Assembly: GCF_021608185.1 (NCBI RefSeq) | Contig: NZ_JAKIHN010000009.1 | Coordinates: 62,001-126,000, forward strand | DNA length: 64,000 nt | Source of the DNA: Flavobacterium anseongense | GTDB lineage: Bacteria; Bacteroidota; Bacteroidia; Flavobacteriales; Flavobacteriaceae | Direction: 5' to 3' | Shown here: positions 37,414 through 46,595 of the stretch, piece after piece | Position numbering within the stretch: position 1 is the stretch's first letter | How the letters are laid out: each line of letters opens with the position of its first letter | Notes under the pieces: model-generated | Database searches by the model: none | What the model was told of the DNA's origin: nothing | What the model saw: the letters and a program-made list of their open reading frames with translations, nothing else | Position numbers and translations under genes: made by a program

Positions 37414-37935
37414 ATGTCTAAATACAAAAATGTAGAATTAGTAAAACCTAGTGGTCTTGAATTAAAAGATCGTCTGGTAAGTGTAAATCGTGTTACCAAA
37501 GTAACAAAAGGAGGAAGAGCATTTGGTTTTTCTGCAATTGTTGTTGTAGGTGATGAAAACGGGGTAGTTGGTCACGGATTAGGAAAATCTAAAGATGTTT
37601 CTGAAGCTATTGCAAAAGCAGTAGAAGATGCAAAGAAAAACTTAGTTAGAATTCCTTTGAGCGGACAATCAGTTCCTCACGAACAAAAAGGAAAATTTGG
37701 TGGAGCTGCAGTATTTTTGATGCCGGCATCTCATGGTACCGGAGTAATTGCAGGTGGAGCTGTTCGTTCAGTTCTTGAGTCAGTTGGTATTCATGATGTA
37801 TTATCAAAATCACAAGGTTCATCAAACCCTCACAACGTGGTAAAAGCAACTTTTGATGCTTTATTACAAATGAGAAGTGCTGTTACTGTCGCAAAACAGA
37901 GAGGTATTTCTTTAGAAAAAGTTTTTAAAGGTTAA
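37414..37935 (+). CDS. rpsE: 30S ribosomal protein S5
   Basis: 173 residues. S5 shapes the mRNA entry site and affects accuracy. The double-stranded RNA-binding part carries [24 protein letters not shown], and the C-terminal domain [23 protein letters not shown] is conserved. 12 nt to rpmD. Confidence 0.97.
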   Translation: MSKYKNVELVKPSGLELKDRLVSVNRVTKVTKGGRAFGFSAIVVVGDENGVVGHGLGKSKDVSEAIAKAVEDAKKNLVRIPLSGQSVPHEQKGKFGGAAVFLMPASHGTGVIAGGAVRSVLESVGIHDVLSKSQGSSNPHNVVKATFDALLQMRSAVTVAKQRGISLEKVFKG

Positions 37936-37947
37936 TTCAAGGAAATT

Positions 37948-38130
37948 ATGGCTAAATTATTAGTAAAACAAGTTAGAAGCAAAATCAATTGTCCACTTAC
38001 ACAAAAAAGAGGATTAGAGGCTTTAGGTCTTCGTAAAATGGGACAAACTGTGGAGCATGATTCAAATCCTGCTATCCTTGGAATGATAAATAAAGTTAAA
38101 CACTTAGTTTCCGTTGAGGAAGTTAAATAA
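37948..38130 (+). CDS. rpmD: 50S ribosomal protein L30
   Basis: 60 residues, family length. The conserved core is [31 protein letters not shown]. It lies between rpsE and rplO as in the spc order, 11 nt before rplO. Confidence 0.95.
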   Translation: MAKLLVKQVRSKINCPLTQKRGLEALGLRKMGQTVEHDSNPAILGMINKVKHLVSVEEVK

Positions 38131-38141
38131 CAAATACAGTT

Positions 38142-38594
38142 ATGAATTTAAGTAACTTACAACCTGCTGAAGGTTCTACACACAATCAAAATAAAAGATT
38201 AGGTAGAGGAGAAGGTTCTGGAAAAGGTGGTACCGCTGCACGTGGTCACAAAGGAGCTAAGTCTCGTTCTGGTTATTCTAAAAAGATTGGTTTTGAAGGA
38301 GGTCAGATGCCACTTCAAAGACGTGTGCCTAAGTTTGGTTTTACAAACATCAATCGTAAAGAATACCAAGGTGTAAATCTTGATACACTTCAATTGTTAG
38401 TAGATAATGGAATTGTTACCGATACTGTAGATTTTACAGTGTTTGTAGAAAACCGTTTGGCTACTAAAACCGAGTCTGTAAAAATTCTTGGAAGAGGTGA
38501 ATTAAAAGCAAAATTAAAAGTAACAGCTCATAAATTTACTGCTACTGCAAAAGCTGCTATCGAAGCTGCTGGTGGTGAAGCTGTAACCTTATAA
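38142..38594 (+). CDS. rplO: 50S ribosomal protein L15
   Basis: 150 residues. The basic glycine-rich N-terminus (RLGRGEGSGKGGTAARGHKGAKSR) threads into 23S rRNA; the globular end has the MPLQRRVPKFGF block. L15 is needed for late 50S assembly. 10 nt before secY. Confidence 0.97.
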   Translation: MNLSNLQPAEGSTHNQNKRLGRGEGSGKGGTAARGHKGAKSRSGYSKKIGFEGGQMPLQRRVPKFGFTNINRKEYQGVNLDTLQLLVDNGIVTDTVDFTVFVENRLATKTESVKILGRGELKAKLKVTAHKFTATAKAAIEAAGGEAVTL

Positions 38595-38604
38595 TTATAG
38601 AACA

Positions 38605-39948
38605 ATGAAGAAATTTTTTGAATCATTTATAAATGTTTGGAAAATAGAAGAACTAAAGAACAGAATTGTCTTAACTCTTATGTTGCTTTTAGTTTACAGA
38701 TTTGGTGCGCACGTTACGCTTCCGGGTATTGATGCATTACAATTAGATAAATTAGCTGGTCAAACAGATAACGGTATTGGATCAATATTGGATATGTTTA
38801 CTGGTGGAGCTTTCTCAAAAGCATCAGTATTTGCGTTGGGTATCATGCCATACATTTCTGCTTCAATTGTTGTTCAGTTAATGGGTATTGCCATTCCATA
38901 TTTGCAAAAACTGCAAAAAGATGGGGAAAGTGGCAGAAAGAAATTAAATCAAATTACCAGATGGTTAACCATCGCTATTACATTGGTTCAAGGTCCGGGT
39001 TATATCTATAACTTATACAGAACTTTACCTAGTAGCGCATTCCTTTTAGGATTTGATTCGTTCTCTTTCTTATTTTCATCGGTTTTAATTTTGACTACAG
39101 GTACTATTTTCGCTATGTGGTTAGGAGAAAAAATTACAGATAAAGGAATCGGAAATGGTATTTCATTATTAATTATGGTAGGAATTCTTGCCAGATTACC
39201 ACAAGCATTATTTCAAGAATTTACTTCAAAAGTTACCAATAATAACGGTGGACCAATGTTGTTAGTAATCGAAGTTATCGTGTGGTTATTAGTAATTATT
39301 GCTTGTGTCCTATTAGTTATGGCTGTTAGAAAAATCCCCGTACAATACGCTCGTCGTACAACTAGCGGAGATTTCGAACAAGACATGATGGGTGGAAACA
39401 GACAATGGATTCCGTTAAAGCTGAATTCTGCCGGAGTAATGCCAATCATCTTTGCTCAGGCAATTATGTTTATCCCTGCAGCAGTAGCCGGACTTTCAAA
39501 ATCTGAAACGTCTCAGTCTATTGCAGGAACATTCAGTGATATGTTCGGACTTTGGTACAACGTAGTTTTTGCATCGTTGATTGTAATTTTTACATTCTTT
39601 TACACGGCAATTACTGTCCCAACTAATAAAATGGCAGATGATTTAAAAAGAAGTGGTGGATTTATTCCCGGTGTTAAACCTGGAGTTGAAACAGCTGATT
39701 TCTTAGATAAAATCATGTCTCTAATAACATTCCCTGGTTCATTATTTCTTGCGTTGATTGCTGTGTTCCCAGCAATTATTGTAAGCCTTAGTGTTCAACA
39801 ATCTTGGGCAATGTTCTATGGTGGAACTTCACTTATTATTATGGTGGGAGTTGCAATTGACACTATCCAACAAGTAAATTCTTATTTGTTGAATAAGCAC
39901 TATGACGGATTGATGAAAAGTGGTAAAAATAGAAAAGCAGTAGCTTAA
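38605..39948 (+). CDS. secY: Preprotein translocase subunit SecY
   Basis: 447 residues with about ten membrane segments, forming the channel of the Sec translocon in the inner membrane. The N-terminal cytoplasmic helix ([20 protein letters not shown]) leads to TM1; the plug region contains [30 protein letters not shown], and the segment [13 protein letters not shown] precedes the conserved [16 protein letters not shown]. Embedding secY between rplO and infA is the standard arrangement and balances translocon and ribosome supply. Confidence 0.97.
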   Translation: MKKFFESFINVWKIEELKNRIVLTLMLLLVYRFGAHVTLPGIDALQLDKLAGQTDNGIGSILDMFTGGAFSKASVFALGIMPYISASIVVQLMGIAIPYLQKLQKDGESGRKKLNQITRWLTIAITLVQGPGYIYNLYRTLPSSAFLLGFDSFSFLFSSVLILTTGTIFAMWLGEKITDKGIGNGISLLIMVGILARLPQALFQEFTSKVTNNNGGPMLLVIEVIVWLLVIIACVLLVMAVRKIPVQYARRTTSGDFEQDMMGGNRQWIPLKLNSAGVMPIIFAQAIMFIPAAVAGLSKSETSQSIAGTFSDMFGLWYNVVFASLIVIFTFFYTAITVPTNKMADDLKRSGGFIPGVKPGVETADFLDKIMSLITFPGSLFLALIAVFPAIIVSLSVQQSWAMFYGGTSLIIMVGVAIDTIQQVNSYLLNKHYDGLMKSGKNRKAVA

Positions 39949-39953
39949 TTTTT

Positions 39954-40169
39954 ATGGCAAAACAATCAGCAATAGAACAAGACGGATCAATAATTGAAGC
40001 ATTGTCAAATGCAATGTTCCGTGTGGAGTTAGAAAACGGACATGTTGTAATTGCTCATATTTCTGGAAAAATGCGTATGCATTACATTAAATTGTTACCT
40101 GGTGACAAAGTAAAACTGGAAATGAGTCCTTACGATTTGTCAAAAGCAAGAATTACTTATAGATATTAA
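39954..40169 (+). CDS. infA: Translation initiation factor IF-1
   Basis: 71 residues, normal length. An S1-like OB fold that binds the 30S A site during initiation. [22 protein letters not shown], the [20 protein letters not shown] strand pair and [12 protein letters not shown] end are classic. 5 nt after secY and 11 nt before rpmJ. Confidence 0.97.
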   Translation: MAKQSAIEQDGSIIEALSNAMFRVELENGHVVIAHISGKMRMHYIKLLPGDKVKLEMSPYDLSKARITYRY

Positions 40170-40180
40170 AGATATTCAAA

Positions 40181-40297
40181 ATGAAAGTAAGAACATCAGT
40201 AAAGAAACGTAGTGCCGAGTGCATCATCGTTCGCAGAAAAGGAAGATTATACGTAATCAACAAAAAGAATCCTAGATTTAAACAAAGACAAGGATAA
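40181..40297 (+). CDS. rpmJ: 50S ribosomal protein L36, zinc-free form
   Basis: A 38-residue gene easily missed for its size: starts [17 protein letters not shown] and ends RFKQRQG, matching L36 throughout. The zinc ligands of the classic form are lost: positions 11, 27 and 33 are Ser, Asn and Phe rather than Cys, Cys and His, with only Cys14 kept. It is therefore the C-minus type. Placed 11 nt after infA and 3 nt before rpsM, as in the canonical gene order. Confidence 0.96.
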   Translation: MKVRTSVKKRSAECIIVRRKGRLYVINKKNPRFKQRQG

Positions 40298-40300
40298 GTT

Positions 40301-40675
40301 ATGGCAAGAATAGCAGGGGTAGACATCCCAAAAAACAAAAGAGGAGTTATCGCTTTAACCTACATCTTCGGAGTTGGTAAAAGTCGTGCAAGCGAAATAT
40401 TAGCAAAAGCTAATGTTAGCGAAGACATTAAAGTTCAAGATTGGAATGATGAGCAAATCGGAGCAATTCGTGATGCAGTATCATACTACAAAATTGAAGG
40501 TGAACTTCGTTCAGAAGTTTCATTACACATTAAGCGTCTAATGGATATTGGATGTTATAGAGGAATCCGTCACAGATCTGGTCTTCCATTAAGAGGACAA
40601 AGAACTAAAAACAACTCTAGAACAAGAAAAGGGAAAAGAAAAACTGTTGCTAACAAGAAAAAAGCAACTAAATAA
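40301..40675 (+). CDS. rpsM: 30S ribosomal protein S13
   Basis: 124 residues. S13 in the 30S head contacts P-site tRNA and forms an intersubunit bridge. Opening [21 protein letters not shown], the helix-turn segment [16 protein letters not shown], and the basic tail [23 protein letters not shown] are diagnostic. First gene of the alpha-operon group, 8 nt before rpsK. Confidence 0.97.
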   Translation: MARIAGVDIPKNKRGVIALTYIFGVGKSRASEILAKANVSEDIKVQDWNDEQIGAIRDAVSYYKIEGELRSEVSLHIKRLMDIGCYRGIRHRSGLPLRGQRTKNNSRTRKGKRKTVANKKKATK

Positions 40676-40683
40676 TAAGTAAT

Positions 40684-41067
40684 ATGGCTAAAGCAACAAC
40701 AAAAAAACGTAAAGTTATCGTTGAATCAACAGGTGAAGCTCATATTAGTGCAACCTTTAACAACATCATCATTTCTTTGACTAACAAAAAAGGTGAAGTT
40801 ATTTCTTGGTCTTCAGCTGGTAAAATGGGTTTCAGAGGTTCTAAAAAGAATACTCCTTATGCAGCTCAAATGGCAGCAGAAGATTGCGGTAAAATTGCAT
40901 TAGAAGCTGGACTTAAAAAAGTAAAAGTATATGTAAAAGGACCAGGTAACGGACGTGAGTCTGCTATCAGATCTATACATAACGCAGGAATTGAAGTAAC
41001 AGAAATCATCGACGTTACCCCAATGCCACATAATGGATGTCGTCCTCCTAAAAGACGTAGAGTATAA
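40684..41067 (+). CDS. rpsK: 30S ribosomal protein S11
   Basis: 127 residues. S11 builds the platform near the Shine-Dalgarno-binding 3' end of 16S rRNA. Core: [36 protein letters not shown], and the end [16 protein letters not shown] 118-nt structured gap separates it from rpsD. Confidence 0.97.
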   Translation: MAKATTKKRKVIVESTGEAHISATFNNIIISLTNKKGEVISWSSAGKMGFRGSKKNTPYAAQMAAEDCGKIALEAGLKKVKVYVKGPGNGRESAIRSIHNAGIEVTEIIDVTPMPHNGCRPPKRRRV

Positions 41068-41070
41068 TTT

Positions 41071-41091
41071 ATACTGAATTTATTTCAGTAT
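41071..41091 (+). terminator. Small hairpin after rpsK (possible attenuator)
   Basis: Arms ATACTGAA (41071-41078) and TTCAGTAT (41084-41091) start 3 nt after the rpsK stop. The following TTAATTAAAC is a poor U-tract, so it may be only a partial terminator or an mRNA-end stabiliser. It precedes the larger fold at 41119-41172. Confidence 0.4.
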
Positions 41092-41118
41092 TTAATTAAA
41101 CAAATAATAAGTATAACC

Positions 41119-41172
41119 AAGATAGAATAAAGATTATCGAAGGATTCGACCTGAATTCATAATCTCTATCTT
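41119..41172 (+). ncRNA. Candidate autoregulatory leader upstream of rpsD (S4)
   Basis: A nested fold is readable by eye. Outer helix AAGATAG (41119-41125) pairs with CTATCTT (41166-41172); after a five-base bulge AATAA, inner helix AGATTAT (41131-41137) pairs with ATAATCT (41159-41165), stacked directly on the outer one. A side hairpin TCGAA-GGA-TTCGA (41137-41149) lies inside, sharing one base with the inner helix. It ends 13 nt before the rpsD ATG. S4 leaders that bind S4 and repress the operon are known in several phyla; assigning this one to that class is inference. Confidence 0.6.
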
Positions 41173-41185
41173 AAAACAATTTAAA

Positions 41186-41791
41186 ATGGCAAGATATACT
41201 GGTCCAAGTACAAGAATTGCTCGTAAATTTGGCGAAGCAATATTCGGAGAAGACAAAGCCTTCGAAAAAAGAAATTATCCTCCTGGACAACACGGGATGG
41301 CTAAAAAAAGAGGTAAAAAATCTGAGTACGCTGTCCAATTGATGGAAAAGCAAAAAGCTAAATACTCTTACGGTATTTTAGAAAAACAATTCAGAAACCT
41401 TTTTGAAAAAGCAGCAGCTTCTAAAGGTGTAACTGGTGAAATCCTTTTACAATTATGCGAAGCTAGATTAGATAACGTAGTATTCAGAATGGGAATTGCT
41501 CCATCAAGAAGAGCAGCTCGTCAAATCGTTTCTCACCGTCACATCACTGTGAACGGAGAAGTGGTTAACATCCCTTCCTATCACTTAAAACCAGGTGATA
41601 AAGTTGCTGTTCGTGAAAAATCTAAATCTGTTGAAGCAATCAATAATTCATTAGCAAATTCATCTCACGTATATGAGTGGATTACCTGGAATAACGATAC
41701 TAAAGAAGGAACGTTTGTTTCTGTTCCACAAAGATTGCAAATTCCGGAAAATATTAAAGAGCAGTTAATCGTCGAATTGTACAACAAATAA
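41186..41791 (+). CDS. rpsD: 30S ribosomal protein S4, zinc-free type
   Basis: 201 residues. S4 initiates 16S assembly and in several bacteria represses its own operon. The N-terminus [17 protein letters not shown] lacks the Cys cluster of zinc-type S4. NYPPGQHG is present, and the S4 RNA-binding domain lies at ~92-155 ([36 protein letters not shown]). It is preceded by the structured leader at 41119-41172 and followed after 21 nt by rpoA. Confidence 0.97.
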   Translation: MARYTGPSTRIARKFGEAIFGEDKAFEKRNYPPGQHGMAKKRGKKSEYAVQLMEKQKAKYSYGILEKQFRNLFEKAAASKGVTGEILLQLCEARLDNVVFRMGIAPSRRAARQIVSHRHITVNGEVVNIPSYHLKPGDKVAVREKSKSVEAINNSLANSSHVYEWITWNNDTKEGTFVSVPQRLQIPENIKEQLIVELYNK

Positions 41792-41812
41792 TAATTGACA
41801 TTAGTCTAAATT

Positions 41813-42805
41813 ATGGCAATATTTAATTTTCAGAAGCCCGATAAAGTTATCATGATCGATTCAACCGATTTTGAAGGTAAGTTTGAATTCAGACCTTTAG
41901 AACCAGGATACGGATTGACAGTTGGTAATGCACTTAGAAGAGTTTTACTTTCTGCGTTAGAAGGTTATGCAATTACATCTATCAGAATTGATGGTGTTGA
42001 GCATGAGTTTTCAACTATTTCAGGAGTTGTAGAAGATGTTACTGAAATTATCCTAAATCTTAAACAAGTACGTTTCAAACGTCAGATTGAAGATGTAGAT
42101 AACGAAACAGTTTCTATCTCCATCTCAGGAAAAGATCAAATTACAGCTGGTGATTTCCAAAAATTCATCTCTGGTTTCCAGGTGTTGAATCCGGAATTGG
42201 TTATCTGTAACTTAGATAGCAAAGTAAATCTTAATATGGAATTAACTATCGAGAAAGGTCGTGGTTATGTTCCTGCAGAAGAGAACAAAAAACAAAACGC
42301 AGCAATCGGAACAATATTTACTGACTCAATTTTTACTCCGGTAAAAAATGTAAAGTATGCTATTGAAAACTTCCGTGTGGAGCAAAAAACAGATTATGAA
42401 AAATTAGTTTTCGAAATCAAAACTGATGGTTCAATCAATCCAAAAGATGCTCTAACTGAAGCTGCCAAAGTTTTAATTCACCACTTTATGTTATTCTCTG
42501 ATGAGAGAATAACCCTTGAAGCTGATGAAATTGCTCAAACTGAGTCTTATGATGAAGAATCATTACACATGAGACAATTGCTTAAAACAAAATTGGTTGA
42601 TATGGATTTATCCGTAAGAGCACTGAATTGTTTAAAAGCTGCAGAAGTTGATACACTTGGAGATCTAGTATCTTTCAACAAAAATGACTTAATGAAGTTC
42701 CGTAACTTCGGTAAAAAATCGCTAACTGAGTTAGATGAATTAGTAGCCAACAAGAATTTAACATTCGGAATGGATTTAGGTAAATACAAATTAGATAAAG
42801 AATAA
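41813..42805 (+). CDS. rpoA: DNA-directed RNA polymerase subunit alpha
   Basis: 330 residues. The N-terminal dimerisation and assembly domain (~1-230) has the conserved [24 protein letters not shown] linker leads to the C-terminal domain (~255-325), with [20 protein letters not shown] and [16 protein letters not shown], the helix-hairpin-helix that contacts UP elements and activators. Standard position between rpsD and rplQ. A 62-nt structured gap follows. Confidence 0.97.
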   Translation: MAIFNFQKPDKVIMIDSTDFEGKFEFRPLEPGYGLTVGNALRRVLLSALEGYAITSIRIDGVEHEFSTISGVVEDVTEIILNLKQVRFKRQIEDVDNETVSISISGKDQITAGDFQKFISGFQVLNPELVICNLDSKVNLNMELTIEKGRGYVPAEENKKQNAAIGTIFTDSIFTPVKNVKYAIENFRVEQKTDYEKLVFEIKTDGSINPKDALTEAAKVLIHHFMLFSDERITLEADEIAQTESYDEESLHMRQLLKTKLVDMDLSVRALNCLKAAEVDTLGDLVSFNKNDLMKFRNFGKKSLTELDELVANKNLTFGMDLGKYKLDKE

Positions 42806-42809
42806 ATTA

Positions 42810-42851
42810 CCTCATATTTTGCTCTCCAAAAAGGATTGTAGCAAGATGAGG
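42810..42851 (+). ncRNA. Candidate RNA structure upstream of rplQ
   Basis: CCTCAT (42810-42815) pairs with ATGAGG (42846-42851), and TTGCT (42819-42823) with AGCAA (42840-42844), with a small internal loop (ATT opposite G). The apical loop holds TCC-AAAAA-GGA. It fills most of the 62-nt gap between rpoA and rplQ and ends 16 nt before the rplQ ATG. Not T-tailed, so not a terminator. Function unknown. Confidence 0.5.
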
Positions 42852-42867
42852 GCTAAAAAAACACGTC

Positions 42868-43524
42868 ATGAGACACGGGAAAAAAGTAAATCATTTAAGC
42901 AGACAGACCGGACATAGAAAAGCTATGTTGGCTAATATGGGTTGTTCTCTAATCGAGCACAAACGAATCATCACTACTGTTGCTAAAGCAAAAGCGTTGA
43001 AACAATTCGTTGAGCCGCTTATAACAAAATCAAAAGAAGATACAACTCACAATCGTCGTATCTGTTTCGCTTACTTGCGTAACAAATATGCAGTAACTGA
43101 GTTATTCAGAGACGTAGCTGCAAAAGTTGGTGATCGTCCGGGTGGATATACTCGTATCATCAAAATGGGTAACCGTCTTGGAGATAACGCTGATATGGCC
43201 ATGATTGAATTAGTTGACTTTAACGAACTATACAATGGAGGTAAAAAAGAGGAGAAAAAAGGTAGAACACGTCGTGCTAAGAAATCAGCTGCGCCAGTTG
43301 CCGCTCCTGTTGCTCCGGCACCAGTTGTAGAAGAAGTAGCTCCAATCGTTGAAGAAGCTGCACCAATTGTAGAAGAAGTTGTTGAAACTCCGGTTACAGA
43401 GGTTGTAGAAACTCCGGAAGTTGTTGAAGAAACTCCTGCAGTTGCAGAAGTAGAAGAGACACCAGCTGACGAAGCTCCTGAAGCACCAGCTACTGATGAA
43501 GAATCAAAAGAAGAGGAAGCATAA
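42868..43524 (+). CDS. rplQ: 50S ribosomal protein L17 with long acidic C-terminal extension
   Basis: 218 residues against the usual ~120. Residues 1-~118 are canonical L17 ([24 protein letters not shown]-like [29 protein letters not shown]). After a basic linker ([15 protein letters not shown]) comes a ~90-residue Ala/Pro/Val/Glu-rich tail with imperfect repeats such as [18 protein letters not shown]. Similar tails occur on Bacteroidetes L17, but the role is not known. Last gene of the cluster, closed by the terminator at 43548-43578. Confidence 0.95.
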   Translation: MRHGKKVNHLSRQTGHRKAMLANMGCSLIEHKRIITTVAKAKALKQFVEPLITKSKEDTTHNRRICFAYLRNKYAVTELFRDVAAKVGDRPGGYTRIIKMGNRLGDNADMAMIELVDFNELYNGGKKEEKKGRTRRAKKSAAPVAAPVAPAPVVEEVAPIVEEAAPIVEEVVETPVTEVVETPEVVEETPAVAEVEETPADEAPEAPATDEESKEEEA

Positions 43525-43547
43525 TAATATGCTACTTCATAAATAGG

Positions 43548-43578
43548 AAAAAGGATAAACGTTTTGTTTATCCTTTTT
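43548..43578 (+). terminator. Rho-independent terminator of the ribosomal supercluster
   Basis: Perfect arms AAAAAGGATAAAC and GTTTATCCTTTTT around loop GTTTT, continuing into further T residues, 23 nt after the rplQ stop. Confidence 0.85.
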
Positions 43579-43788
43579 TTTTATTGGTAAATCAATTTGC
43601 ATATTCTTAGTTTATGATGTGTATAATTTATGAATTGGTTTTTTAATCGACCTGTGTCGTTATATTGATAATTAGATGTTAAAATGGTACAAATCATTAA
43701 TTGTAGGATTATTATTTTATAACTTGCACAATTTTATATTCCTTTTTGATTAAATATTTTATCACTTTATTTAGTAAAGTAAATCAGC

Positions 43789-46506
43789 ATGAATAACCAA
43801 AAATCATTTTGTTTTTTTAATAAACATAATTTAACCCTATTGGTTATTTTTATGTCTGTTTTTTGTTTCTCACAAAACGAGACAAACAATTGGTATTTTG
43901 GGGCAAATGCCGGAATTGATTTTAGCAATGGAGATGTGACAATTCGAAATAATGGAAGTATGGTTACACCAGCCGGATGTTCAAGTATTTCAGATAATAA
44001 TGGGAATTTGTTATTTTATACCAACGGTCAGACAGTTTGGAATAAAAACCATCAAATAATGCTAAACGGAGAAGGCCTATCCGGAGAAATAGATGGAATT
44101 CAATCTTCGTTAATTGTACCAAAACCAAACGATAATTCAACGTATTACATTTTTTATACAAGACAAGCTGTACTCACAAGTCCGGTATATTATTTACCCG
44201 GAATATATTATACAGAAGTTAAGTTTGATGAGGCAAATCCTTTTGGTTATGTTACAGTGAACAAAGATGTCAGGATTGCAGAAATAGAAGCGACAAACAG
44301 AATTGCAGCAATTCATCATCCTCAGAGTGATACCATAAGAGTCATTTGCATAACAAAACCAGATCCGGTATTCGGAGTCATGATTCCTGATGGAGAATTT
44401 ATATTCAGAATATTTAATGTAACGCCTACTGGAGTGAATCCAACTCCGATAAAAAGGCCAATAAATTTGAGTATAGCCAGACTGGGCGCAATGAAAATTG
44501 CCCCTGATGGTAGTTATTTAGCTTTTGCTGATAGTGCTGCTCGGAAAGTATATTTCTATAGCTATAATAATGAAACTATTAGTTTCGAACCCTATTTTAC
44601 ACTGCCGACAATACCTGCATTTGGAGTGTTTATCAATCCTTATGGCATTGAATTTTCTCAAGATTCTAAAATGTTTTACTATTCAGGAGATGGTTATGTG
44701 GTGCAGTTTCCTTTTAGAAATATTGGAGGAATTGATCCGGCAGATTCCTATTTGATGCCTACGGAAAATCCGGGTTCAATTCAACTGGCAAGAAATGGTA
44801 AAATATACATTGCTCAGGGAAATTTAAGCGATCCTTTTGGGAAAGTATCGGTAATAAACAAGCCCGAAAAAATAGGGGAAGAATGTGCTTTTGTCTCAGA
44901 ATCAATCGAGTTTGAAGATGCAGCTTCTACCAAAGGACTACCAGTATTTGTAGCTTCTTTTTTGAGAAACAGAATTATTCCTTCTAAAGACGATTGTGTC
45001 GATGTAGCCTTTACTTTTGAATTGGATGCCTACAGACAAATATTATCTGTTGAATGGGATTTTGGAGACGGAGCGACATCTACAGATTTTAATCCAACAC
45101 ATCTTTTCAGTACACCGAGAATCCATAAAGTGAAAGCAAGAATAATAATGGATAACAATCAGGTGGTTACTTTGTATAAAGAAGTCGAAGCCTATCCGTT
45201 ACCAGAGCTGGAGCCAAATCAAATACTTACCCAATGTGATACCGACGCAGATGGAATCTCGGTTTTTAACCTTGAAAATATAAAAGATCATGTTGTCCTT
45301 CCAGATCCCGATTTTATCTACACTTTTTATCACAGTTTGGATGATGCTAATAACGATAGAAATCAAATTCCGGATGCACTTCATTATACCAATGTTTCAA
45401 ATCCCGAAGAGATTTTTGTAAAAATAGTCAGTTCCAAAGGCTGTGTAACGATAACCAATTTTTACCTCGAAAATTATCAGGCAAATGCATTGCCAATAAG
45501 CGACATTTACGTTTGCGAAAGTTCAGATGATATTTTGAATAATTCGGAAGGTAAATTTGATTTAAGAGCAAAACAATTAGACATAAGGACTGAATTAGCA
45601 ATGCCGGCTGAGTTTACAATAAGTTTTTATGCTACTCTGACGGATGCACAAACGAAGATTTCGCCTTTGGATAGGTATCATACATCAGCAACAACAGTAA
45701 TTTGGGTCCGAATTGAAGATGACAGCCATAATTGTTTTGGAATTATGCCTTTCGATGCAATTGTAAATTCAAATATTGATTTGGATATAGAAAGTCAATA
45801 TACTATTTGTGATCCAAGTGTGCAGCCACCATTAATTCTCGACGGAGGCAATAGTAATTATTCCTGGATATGGAAAAATCAAAGCGGAAGTATTATTGCT
45901 ACTCAAAGATTTTTTCAACCAATGCAAGAAGGTGATTATTCTGTGACTGTTAGCAAAATAGAAAACGGAATAAGCTGTTCATTAACCAAAGAGTTCAGTG
46001 TAACAAAAGTGACTGCTCCGGAATTTATAGAGGTTAGCGCCGAGAACGGGAAAATTTTTGTTTCAGTAAGCGGAAATAGTAGTTATGAATTTTCCTTGGA
46101 TGGAATTCATTATTTTGGTTCCGGAAGCTCCCATATATTCTCGAGCGTTGCAGCAGGTATTCACAGGGTTTATGTAAAAGACACGAATAATTGCGAAAAA
46201 AGTATTACTACCGAAATTTATATGATGACAGTTCCGGCCTATTTTACACCAAATAATGACGGAATCAATGATGAATGGAAAATATTAGGCTTGACAAAAC
46301 AATTTTATTCTAATGCTGAAATTAGAATCTTTGACAGATTTGGAAAACTATTGTATACCATGGATATGAATGAAAATCAGTATGGCTGGCCTGGAATTAG
46401 TGATAAAAGGATGTTTCCTGCAGATGATTATTGGTACAAGATAACATTAACTGATTTGGAAAATAACCTGATTTTAAAACATGGACATTTTAGCTTAATC
46501 AGATAA
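43789..46506 (+). CDS. Secreted protein with PKD domain and T9SS type B (gliding-associated) sorting domain
   Basis: 905 residues. Signal region at ~15-33 (LTLLVIFMSVFCFSQ). Residues ~37-390 look like a beta-propeller (NNWYFGANAGIDFSNG, repeated strand blocks such as GNLLFYTNGQTVWNK). A PKD domain at ~415-470 has VEWDFGDGATSTDFNPTH. Further beta-rich domains with paired Cys follow. The last ~90 residues (YFTPNNDGINDEWKI ... IRIFDRFGKLLY ... GHFSLIR) are the type B sorting domain used by T9SS, called gliding-motility associated. Export and surface attachment follow from family knowledge; the ligand is unknown. It has its own 3' terminator. Confidence 0.92.
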   Translation: MNNQKSFCFFNKHNLTLLVIFMSVFCFSQNETNNWYFGANAGIDFSNGDVTIRNNGSMVTPAGCSSISDNNGNLLFYTNGQTVWNKNHQIMLNGEGLSGEIDGIQSSLIVPKPNDNSTYYIFYTRQAVLTSPVYYLPGIYYTEVKFDEANPFGYVTVNKDVRIAEIEATNRIAAIHHPQSDTIRVICITKPDPVFGVMIPDGEFIFRIFNVTPTGVNPTPIKRPINLSIARLGAMKIAPDGSYLAFADSAARKVYFYSYNNETISFEPYFTLPTIPAFGVFINPYGIEFSQDSKMFYYSGDGYVVQFPFRNIGGIDPADSYLMPTENPGSIQLARNGKIYIAQGNLSDPFGKVSVINKPEKIGEECAFVSESIEFEDAASTKGLPVFVASFLRNRIIPSKDDCVDVAFTFELDAYRQILSVEWDFGDGATSTDFNPTHLFSTPRIHKVKARIIMDNNQVVTLYKEVEAYPLPELEPNQILTQCDTDADGISVFNLENIKDHVVLPDPDFIYTFYHSLDDANNDRNQIPDALHYTNVSNPEEIFVKIVSSKGCVTITNFYLENYQANALPISDIYVCESSDDILNNSEGKFDLRAKQLDIRTELAMPAEFTISFYATLTDAQTKISPLDRYHTSATTVIWVRIEDDSHNCFGIMPFDAIVNSNIDLDIESQYTICDPSVQPPLILDGGNSNYSWIWKNQSGSIIATQRFFQPMQEGDYSVTVSKIENGISCSLTKEFSVTKVTAPEFIEVSAENGKIFVSVSGNSSYEFSLDGIHYFGSGSSHIFSSVAAGIHRVYVKDTNNCEKSITTEIYMMTVPAYFTPNNDGINDEWKILGLTKQFYSNAEIRIFDRFGKLLYTMDMNENQYGWPGISDKRMFPADDYWYKITLTDLENNLILKHGHFSLIR

Positions 46507-46522
46507 TCATAAAATATAACCT

Positions 46523-46548
46523 AAAAGTTCTCTATTGTGAGAACTTTT
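46523..46548 (+). terminator. Terminator of the T9SS type B gene
   Basis: Arms AAAAGTTCTC (46523-46532) and GAGAACTTTT (46539-46548) with loop TATTGT and a T-tract. The loop contains the TTG that serves as the -33 box of the carA promoter. Confidence 0.8.
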
Positions 46549-46565
46549 TTTTTGGTGTATTTTTG
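46535..46565 (+). promoter_or_regulatory. carA promoter
   Basis: TTG (46535-46537), 20 nt, TATTTTTG (46558-46565). This rules out the longer carA frame that begins at TTG 46563 inside the -7 box, and supports the ATG at 46596. Confidence 0.7.
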
Positions 46566-46595
46566 CAATGTCAAACTACAACACACAACTACACG

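Noticed and set aside
46563..46595. Upstream TTG start for carA
   Set aside because: It lies in the -7 promoter box; the ATG at 46596 fits CarA length and alignment. The same reasoning removes TTG starts for guaA (51492) and mnmA (62578).
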